This document shows, one piece after another, positions 6,579 to 12,337 of a stretch of DNA of 14,790 nt (the first letter of the stretch is position 1; the number at the start of each line of letters is the position of its first letter). Source of the stretch: an uncultured Clostridia bacterium. GTDB lineage: Bacteria > Bacillota > Clostridia > Oscillospirales > Ruminococcaceae. The notes under the pieces are model-generated. The model worked only from the letters and a program-made list of their open reading frames with translations. It ran no database searches and was not told where the DNA came from. The stretch is taken from positions 1-14,790 of the forward strand of contig CANPZQ010000037.1 in NCBI GenBank assembly GCA_947588775.1, in the 5' to 3' direction. Position numbers and translations under genes: made by a program.

Positions 6579-7847
6579 ATGAAAACATTTTTTGACATCA
6601 ATCCGAAGCTTCGGGAGCTTTCCGAGCGGGCGGAGGCGGAATCCGCCGGGGATTTTAAAAAAATCGACGAAATCGCCCGCTATAACGGCGAAAAGGTCCT
6701 TTCGGCGTTCATAAAAAACAAGGTGCCGGAAACCGCCCTCCACGGGACGACCGGCTACGGCTATGACGACGTCGGGCGGGATATTTTGGACAGGGTTTAC
6801 GCCGACGCGTTCGGAACCGAGGACGCGCTTGTGAGGTTCAATTTCGTGAACGGCACGCATACCATCTCCACCGCGCTCTACGGGCTTTTAAGGCCGGGCG
6901 ACAGGCTTCTGATGTGTACCGGAGCCCCGTACGATACCCTTGAGGAAATCGTCGGAAAGCGGGGCGAAAGCGGAAACGGAAGCTTACGCGACTTCGGAAT
7001 CGAATATGAGGAGGTCGGGCTTTTAGCAGACGGCATGCCCGACCTTGAGAGAATAGCCGAAAGGGCGAAGGGCGCGAAAATCGCGTATATACAGCGTTCG
7101 CGGGGATATTCCACCCGCCCGTCCTACAGCGTTTCGGACATCGAAAAGATAGTCAATGCAATCCGTTCGGCCGACAAAAACGCGATAATAATGGTCGACA
7201 ACTGCTACGGCGAATTTGTCGAAAGGTCGGAGCCGACAGAGGTCGGCGCGGATATAATGATGGGCTCGCTCATCAAAAACCCCGGCGGGGGAATCGCCTC
7301 GACGGGCGGCTATATCGCGGGGCGGCGGGATTTGATTGAGCTTTGCGCCTACCGCCTGACATGCGTCGGAATGGGGAAGGAAATCGGCGCGACGCTCCAC
7401 CAGAACCGCGAGCTGTTCATGGGATTTTTCCTTGCCCCCCAGACCGTCGCTAACGCCGTCAAGACCTCGGTTTTCGCCTGCCGACTGTTTAGCATGCTCG
7501 GCTATGAAACGCTCCCGAAGCCCGGCGAGCCGCGTGCCGACATAATCGCTTCAATCCTTCTCAAAGACGAAAAAACGCTCCGCTCGTTTATAAAGGGAAT
7601 CCAGTGCGGCGCGCCGATTGACAGCTTTCTGTCGCCCGAGCCCGTCGATACCCCGGGCTATGAATCTCAGGTCATAATGGCGGCGGGCGCGTTTACGATG
7701 GGAGCGTCGATCGAGCTTTCCGCCGACGCGCCGATTAGGGAGCCTTACGCCGCATGGCTCCAAGGCGGGATAACCTACCCGAGCGGGCGGATGGGAATAA
7801 TTCTTGCCGCGCAGAAAATGCTTGACGACGGAACCGTAAAGCTTTAA
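6579..7847 (+). CDS. Methionine gamma-lyase family PLP enzyme (YnbB, 'aluminium resistance' type)
   Basis: Fold-type I pyridoxal-phosphate enzyme of 422 residues, belonging to the group annotated as methionine gamma-lyase family or aluminium resistance protein. Members carry out, or are predicted to carry out, C-S lyase-like chemistry on sulfur amino acids; the true substrate is unsettled. Visible features: HGTTGYGYDDVGRD near 55-68, FVNGTHTIS (89-97), the cofactor-contacting Asp207 in MVDNCYGEF, and SLIKNPGGG (230-238), where Lys233 is the likely PLP Schiff-base lysine. Length matches the family. It begins 16 bases after the GNAT stop with GGGAG at 6564-6568. In many Firmicutes this gene lies near miaA/hfq, so its place before hprK is less usual (from memory, not checked). 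Confidence 0.9.
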   Translation: MKTFFDINPKLRELSERAEAESAGDFKKIDEIARYNGEKVLSAFIKNKVPETALHGTTGYGYDDVGRDILDRVYADAFGTEDALVRFNFVNGTHTISTALYGLLRPGDRLLMCTGAPYDTLEEIVGKRGESGNGSLRDFGIEYEEVGLLADGMPDLERIAERAKGAKIAYIQRSRGYSTRPSYSVSDIEKIVNAIRSADKNAIIMVDNCYGEFVERSEPTEVGADIMMGSLIKNPGGGIASTGGYIAGRRDLIELCAYRLTCVGMGKEIGATLHQNRELFMGFFLAPQTVANAVKTSVFACRLFSMLGYETLPKPGEPRADIIASILLKDEKTLRSFIKGIQCGAPIDSFLSPEPVDTPGYESQVIMAAGAFTMGASIELSADAPIREPYAAWLQGGITYPSGRMGIILAAQKMLDDGTVKL

Positions 7848-7861
7848 AACGGAGGTAAATT

Positions 7862-8821
7862 ATGGCTGAAACATATAAAGTGTCGCTTCGGCAGTTTGTC
7901 GACGAGCTCAAGCTCGAGGTAATCTACGCCCCCGGCGACCTCAAAAACGTCTACATCTACAACAACGACATAAACCGCCCCGCGCTCCAGCTTGCGGGGT
8001 TCTACGAGTACTTCAACACCGCGAAGGTCCAGTCCTGCGGCAACACCGAGTTCGCCTATCTCGGCGGCCTCGACAGCGAAACAAGGGCGAAACGCCTTGA
8101 CAAGCTCTTTTCCTACAAATTTCCCGCGCTGATAGTCTGCTTAAACCACGATATTTTCCCGGAGATGCTCGACGCGGCGAAAAAATACGGCGTTCCGCTT
8201 TTAAGAACGCCCCTCGGCTCCTCCGAGCTTTTGGCGCAGGGCATAGCGTATCTCAACGTCGAGCTCGCTCAGAGAATAACCCGCCATGGGGTTTTGATTG
8301 AAATCTACGGCGAAGGCGTTCTTATTGTCGGCGAGAGCGGCGTAGGTAAATCCGAAACGGCGATAGAGCTTGTAAAGCGCGGCCACCGGCTTGTCGCCGA
8401 CGACGCGGTCGAAATAAAGAAGGTTTCCGCGATTTCTCTCGTAGGCTCGTCGCCCGAGAATATCCGCCACTTCATCGAGCTTCGCGGAATAGGAATAGTA
8501 AACGTCCGCCGCCTCTACGGAATGGGCTCAATCAAGAATACCGAGAGAATCGACCTCGTAGTGAAGCTTGAGCCTTGGGACCCCGAGAGGTTCTACGACA
8601 GAATGGGCGTCGACAGCGAGTTTACGAATATTTTAGGCGTAAACGTCCCGTCGATAACTATACCCGTCAAGCCGGGGCGGAACCTTGCGGTAATTTTGGA
8701 GGTCGCGGCGATGAACAACCGCGAGAAGAAGATGGGCTATAACGCCGCTCAGGAGCTTTTGGGGAATCTCGGCCTCGAGATGGAAGGCACCGAAACGGTT
8801 CAGAACTGGACGGATTTCTGA
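7862..8821 (+). CDS. hprK: HPr kinase/phosphorylase HprK
   Basis: Bifunctional enzyme that phosphorylates and dephosphorylates HPr (and Crh where present) at Ser46, linking glycolytic state to catabolite control. The 319 residues comprise an N-terminal domain (about 1-130) and a C-terminal catalytic domain. Seen there are His142, the P-loop GESGVGKS (157-164), the Asp pair 180-181 in VADDAV, the HprK signature ELRGIGIVNVRRLYG (206-220), and the C-terminal loop around PVKPGRNLAVILEVAAMN. A strong GGAGGT at 7851-7856 sits five bases before the ATG. The stop shares one base with the next ATG (TGATG). No HPr or Crh gene is in the window, so its substrate must be encoded elsewhere. Catabolite control through CcpA is the expected output in Firmicutes. 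Confidence 0.97.
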   Translation: MAETYKVSLRQFVDELKLEVIYAPGDLKNVYIYNNDINRPALQLAGFYEYFNTAKVQSCGNTEFAYLGGLDSETRAKRLDKLFSYKFPALIVCLNHDIFPEMLDAAKKYGVPLLRTPLGSSELLAQGIAYLNVELAQRITRHGVLIEIYGEGVLIVGESGVGKSETAIELVKRGHRLVADDAVEIKKVSAISLVGSSPENIRHFIELRGIGIVNVRRLYGMGSIKNTERIDLVVKLEPWDPERFYDRMGVDSEFTNILGVNVPSITIPVKPGRNLAVILEVAAMNNREKKMGYNAAQELLGNLGLEMEGTETVQNWTDF

Positions 8822-9564
8822 TGGAAGTATACAGCATTCGGGCGGACATGCATACCCACACCCTCGCCTCGACCCACGCATACTCTACCGTAACTGAGAA
8901 CGCGAAATTTGCCGCGGAAATCGGCCTTAAGGCGATTGCGACGACCGACCACGCCGGACTTATGCCCGACGCGCCGCATATATGGCATCTGAGAAACATG
9001 CACAGGGTGCTCCCGAGGGAAATCTGCGGCGTTACGGTTTTAAGAGGGGCGGAGGTAAATATCGCCGACTTTTCCGGCAAAATCGACACCCGCGATTCCG
9101 ACCTCGACAGCCTCGACTGGGTGGTGCTTTCCTACCACCGGCACTACTTCAAGGACTATACGACCCCCGACCCGAAATCCGTCACCGACGGCTATATAAA
9201 GGCGATGGAAAATAAGCGCGTCGACCTTTTGGGACATCCGACCGCGAGCACCTTTCCGGTAGAATGGGAGCGGCTCGTTCCCGCCGCGAAGGAGGCCGGA
9301 GTGCTCTTAGAGCTCAACGAAAGCTCGATAAATTCCAAAAAAAGCCCCGCTTCGGCCGTTTCCGAGATGCTTCGGCTCTGCAAGAAGCACGGCTGCATGA
9401 TTTCGGTCGACACCGACGCGCATTTCTGGAGCCAAATCGGGCAGATTTCGTCCTGTCGGAAGGCTCTTTCGGAGGCGGATTTCCCGCCCCGGCTCATTGC
9501 GAACGCCGACTGGGAGGGGCTTCGGGAAAGAATTATTTCAAAGCGGCCCGAAATCGACCTATAA
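8821..9564 (+). CDS. PHP-domain hydrolase, YcdX-like predicted phosphatase
   Basis: Stand-alone PHP-domain protein of 247 residues, a likely metal-dependent phosphoesterase. All nine metal ligands known from E. coli YcdX appear to be in place: His11, His13, His19, His44 (in TTDHAG), Glu78, His106, His139 (in LLGHPT), Asp199 and His201 (in DTDAH). A trinuclear metal site and a catalytically active enzyme are therefore expected. Its natural substrate is not known. The ATG overlaps the hprK stop by one base, so it is co-translated with hprK. YcdX-type PHP proteins next to hprK and murB recur in Clostridia as I recall, which suggests a conserved but unexplained link. It is separate from the PHP domain of DnaE further down the operon. 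Confidence 0.93.
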   Translation: MEVYSIRADMHTHTLASTHAYSTVTENAKFAAEIGLKAIATTDHAGLMPDAPHIWHLRNMHRVLPREICGVTVLRGAEVNIADFSGKIDTRDSDLDSLDWVVLSYHRHYFKDYTTPDPKSVTDGYIKAMENKRVDLLGHPTASTFPVEWERLVPAAKEAGVLLELNESSINSKKSPASAVSEMLRLCKKHGCMISVDTDAHFWSQIGQISSCRKALSEADFPPRLIANADWEGLRERIISKRPEIDL

Positions 9565-9607
9565 CGCCGCGAAAGCGAATATAATACAGCACAAATATTA
9601 TTTTGTG
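9554..9607 (+). promoter_or_regulatory. Possible internal promoter and inverted repeat before murB
   Basis: The 53-base gap between the PHP gene and murB is the largest inside the plus-strand operon and is AT-rich. It holds a perfect TATAAT at 9580-9585. The best -35 match, TCGACC at 9554-9559, is weak and 20 bases away, so this would be a poor or activator-dependent promoter. An 18-base inverted repeat, CACAAA-N6-TTTGTG (9590-9607), covers the expected start site and ends against the ribosome binding site GAGGG (9607-9611). It could act as an operator or a small leader hairpin. Confidence 0.35.
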
Positions 9608-9617
9608 AGGGATATTT

Positions 9618-10550
9618 ATGACGCAATCCGAAATGCTTGATTTCATCGGGGCCGAGGCGGAAAAGCTCGGCTGCGAGGCGCGCCGCGGCGAGATGCTTCG
9701 CGAACACACCTCCGTCAGGGTCGGCGGAAGCTGCGATATAATGATTTTTTCCCCCGATTCCGAAACCTCGGCTCGGCTCTTTGTGGAATGCACGAAAATC
9801 GGGCTTTACGCGATGGTTTTGGGCAACGGCTCCAACTGCCTATATACAGACGGGGGCTTTCGCGGGGCGGTAATCGTTCCGACCCCGAAATCGGGAAAAA
9901 TTTCCTCCGACGGCGAATTTGTCACCGCTTCGGCGGGAACGCCCCTTTCGGCTCTATGCACATACGCGCTTGAAAAATCGCTTACGGGGCTCGAATTCGC
10001 CTACGGAATCCCCGGGACGGTCGGCGGCGCGGTTTATATGAACGCGGGAGCGTACGGCGGCGAGATAAAGGGTATAATCGAATCCGTCAGGGCGATGACC
10101 CCGCTCGGCACGATTAAGGAATTCGGAGTGGATGAGCTCGGCCTCGGCTACCGAACGTCGCGCTTCGAGCGAAGCGGGGAGATAATAATTTCCGCGACGT
10201 TTAAGCTTACGGCGGGCGAGCGCGAGATAATCGGCGAAAGAATGCGGGAGCTTATTTCAAGGAGAAAATCCCGCCAGCCGCTCGAATATCCCTCCTTCGG
10301 CTCGGCGTTCAAACGCCCCGAGGGCAGCTACGCGGGGCTTGTAATAGAAGAAAGCGGTTTAAAGGGAAAAAGCGTCGGCGGCGCGCAGATAAGTCCGAAG
10401 CATGCGAATTTTATCATCAACACGGGCGGCGCGACCTCGAAGGACATAACCGACTTGATTGAGCTGACGCAAAAAACGGTTCTCGAAAAGACGGGATATA
10501 AGCTCGAGCCGGAGGTAAGGCTTATCCCGGAGAGGCCGAAGGCTTTATAA
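9618..10550 (+). CDS. murB: UDP-N-acetylenolpyruvoylglucosamine reductase MurB, type II
   Basis: FAD-dependent reductase that converts UDP-GlcNAc-enolpyruvate to UDP-MurNAc with NADPH, the second committed step of peptidoglycan synthesis, in the cytoplasm. The 310 residues contain the FAD-binding part: TSVRVGG (31-37), the GNGSN loop (69-73) and GIPGTVGGAVYMNAGAYGG (130-148). The substrate domain includes GYRTSRF (177-183), the catalytic Ser229 in PSFGSAFKRP, and the C-terminal EPEVRLI with the conserved acid near Glu299. Its compact size and GSAFKRP motif place it in the type II class usual in Firmicutes. The ATG is supported by GAGGG seven bases upstream. rapZ follows after 13 bases. Confidence 0.97.
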   Translation: MTQSEMLDFIGAEAEKLGCEARRGEMLREHTSVRVGGSCDIMIFSPDSETSARLFVECTKIGLYAMVLGNGSNCLYTDGGFRGAVIVPTPKSGKISSDGEFVTASAGTPLSALCTYALEKSLTGLEFAYGIPGTVGGAVYMNAGAYGGEIKGIIESVRAMTPLGTIKEFGVDELGLGYRTSRFERSGEIIISATFKLTAGEREIIGERMRELISRRKSRQPLEYPSFGSAFKRPEGSYAGLVIEESGLKGKSVGGAQISPKHANFIINTGGATSKDITDLIELTQKTVLEKTGYKLEPEVRLIPERPKAL

Positions 10551-10563
10551 AAAAGGAGAAACT

Positions 10564-11418
10564 ATGAAAATCGTCATTGTGACGGGCATGTCGGGCGCGG
10601 GAAAATCAAACGCGCTCAACGTGTTCGAGGACCTCGACTACTACTGCATCGACAACATGCCGCCGGAGCTTCTGGCGAGCTTTGCGGACCTTATCCGCAA
10701 CGCCGTCCCGAAAACGGACAGAATCTGCTTCGCCGTAGACGTCCGCTCGGGAGAGCTTTTCGCGAAATTCCGCGAGAGCGTAAACGGGCTCAAAAAGTCC
10801 GGCGCGGACGTAACCGTCGTCTTTATCGACTGCGACGACGCCGTTTTGGTCGACAGATATAAAGAAACCCGCCGCCGCCACCCCTTGGAGGACGAGGCTT
10901 CGGGAAATATTCTGAAAGCCATTGAGATGGAGCGGCGGGAAATATCCTTCGCCCGCGAAATCGCGGATATTTATCTCGATTCCTCCCGCGACAGCGTTAC
11001 CTCCTTCAGGAGGCGTTTAAGAGGCCTCTTTGAGGGCGACGACGTTAAGATGATTATAAACGTGGTGTCGTTCGGGTACATGTTCGGAATCCCGAAGGAC
11101 GCGGACCTCGTATTCGACGTGAGATGCCTGCGGAACCCGTTCTACGTCCCGGAGCTGAGGCATAAAAACGGCCTCGACGACGACGTTTACGGCTATGTGT
11201 TCGGCTCGGAGGACGCAAGGGAGCTTTACGCGAAAATCCGCGACCTTGTGATGTTTTTGCTGCCGATGTACGTTAAGGAGGGCAAGACGCGGCTTGTAAT
11301 CGCGTTCGGCTGTACGGGCGGAAAGCACCGCAGCGTAAGCTTCGCCCGCCGCCTCTCCGACGACCTTGCAAAGAGCGGTCAGGACGCGAGAGCCGAGCAC
11401 AGGTGCGTCGACAAATGA
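10564..11418 (+). CDS. rapZ: RapZ / YvcJ-family nucleotide-binding protein
   Basis: P-loop protein of the RapZ (YvcJ) family, 284 residues. In E. coli RapZ binds small RNAs and delivers them to RNase E to control glucosamine-6-phosphate synthesis. In B. subtilis YvcJ hydrolyses nucleotides and affects competence; the sRNA-adapter role is not established in Firmicutes. Seen here: Walker A GMSGAGKS (8-15), the DNMPPELL segment (31-38), the FIDCDD strand, and the diagnostic C-terminal GCTGGKHRSV (249-258) within the domain that in E. coli binds RNA and metabolite. AAGGAG lies five bases before the ATG. Its TGA overlaps the whiA ATG as ATGA. The usual next gene, yvcK/glmR, is absent. Confidence 0.96.
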   Translation: MKIVIVTGMSGAGKSNALNVFEDLDYYCIDNMPPELLASFADLIRNAVPKTDRICFAVDVRSGELFAKFRESVNGLKKSGADVTVVFIDCDDAVLVDRYKETRRRHPLEDEASGNILKAIEMERREISFAREIADIYLDSSRDSVTSFRRRLRGLFEGDDVKMIINVVSFGYMFGIPKDADLVFDVRCLRNPFYVPELRHKNGLDDDVYGYVFGSEDARELYAKIRDLVMFLLPMYVKEGKTRLVIAFGCTGGKHRSVSFARRLSDDLAKSGQDARAEHRCVDK

Positions 11419-12314
11419 GCGGGAAGGAGCTCTTTTCCCACCGGGTAAAATCCGAGGCCGCCGGGGGAATAACCGGAAAGAAAAAGTGCCTCGCCTGCCT
11501 CGCGGGAATGCTTTTATGCTGCCGCGAAACGGGGTTAATATTTCAGACCGAAAACAAAACCGTGCGCGACCTCTTTGTAAAGCTGTGCGCCCATGAAGCG
11601 GGGGAGGACTGTATCCGCGCGTCGAAGCGCGGACGCCGCTCCCGCTTGCCGCTTTATTCGGTAAAAATTCTACCGGAATATTCGGGAAAGCTCTTTTCGG
11701 CGGCAGGAATTTCCCCCGAAACGGGCATGTTTATCAAAGACGTGACGGACAAGACCCTCGGGGCGTTTGCGGCGGGGGTTTTTCTTTCCTGCGGAACGGT
11801 CGTCGAGCCGAGAAAGGAGTACCATCTCGAATTCGCGCTTCCGTCCGAGGAGCTGTGCGGGCGGCTGCATTCGCTTTTTTCGGAGAGAATCGGCGCGGAC
11901 GGCGGGATAATGCAGCGCGGCGGGGCGTGGGTGCTTTACTTTAAGGAGAGCGGGCATGTCGAGGACATTTTAACGCTTATCGGCGCGCCGAAGGCGAGCT
12001 TGGAGCTTATGAACGTAAAAATCTACAAGGATTTAAGAAACCACGCCAACCGCGCGACCAACTGCGACACCGCGAACTGCCGCCGCCAGAACGAATCGTC
12101 GAGGCGGCAGATTGAAGCCATCGAAAAGATAATTTCCCGCGACGGGGGGCTTGAAAGCCTTCCCGACGGACTTCGGGAGCTCGCAAGGCTTCGGCTCGAG
12201 AGCCCGGAGCTCAGCCTCGGAGAGCTTGCGTCGGCGATGAACCCGCCGCTTACGCGCTCCGGGATTAACCACAGATTCAAAAAGCTGATTGAGATTTCGG
12301 AAGAAAAGAACTGA
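11415..12314 (+). CDS. whiA: DNA-binding protein WhiA
   Basis: WhiA-family protein of 299 residues. Members have a degenerate LAGLIDADG-endonuclease-like N-terminal part without nuclease function, and a C-terminal helix-turn-helix. In Streptomyces WhiA controls sporulation; in B. subtilis it influences cell division and nucleoid behaviour. Seen here: the N-terminal KSEAAGG, the second LAGLIDADG-like half with TLGAFAAGVFLSCGTV and YHLEFALP, the linker NVKIYKDLRNHANRATNCD, and the HTH region LSLGELASAMNPPLTRSG followed by INHRFKKL near the C-terminus. The ATG at 11415 is preferred over an in-frame GTG at 11403, because it forms an ATGA overlap with rapZ and has AGGTG nine bases upstream. dnaE follows after 23 bases. 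Confidence 0.95.
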   Translation: MSGKELFSHRVKSEAAGGITGKKKCLACLAGMLLCCRETGLIFQTENKTVRDLFVKLCAHEAGEDCIRASKRGRRSRLPLYSVKILPEYSGKLFSAAGISPETGMFIKDVTDKTLGAFAAGVFLSCGTVVEPRKEYHLEFALPSEELCGRLHSLFSERIGADGGIMQRGGAWVLYFKESGHVEDILTLIGAPKASLELMNVKIYKDLRNHANRATNCDTANCRRQNESSRRQIEAIEKIISRDGGLESLPDGLRELARLRLESPELSLGELASAMNPPLTRSGINHRFKKLIEISEEKN

Positions 12315-12337
12315 CCGAGAGGGGGATTCGGAAATAT

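Noticed and set aside
9192..9707. A 171-codon minus-strand open frame across the PHP gene and the start of murB
   Set aside because: It overlaps two well-supported genes, spans their control gap, and its product is serine/arginine-rich with no recognisable domain.
11403..11414. Upstream GTG start for whiA
   Set aside because: The ATG at 11415 gives the ATGA overlap common in this operon and matches the usual WhiA N-terminus. The GTG is itself part of the AGGTG ribosome binding site.
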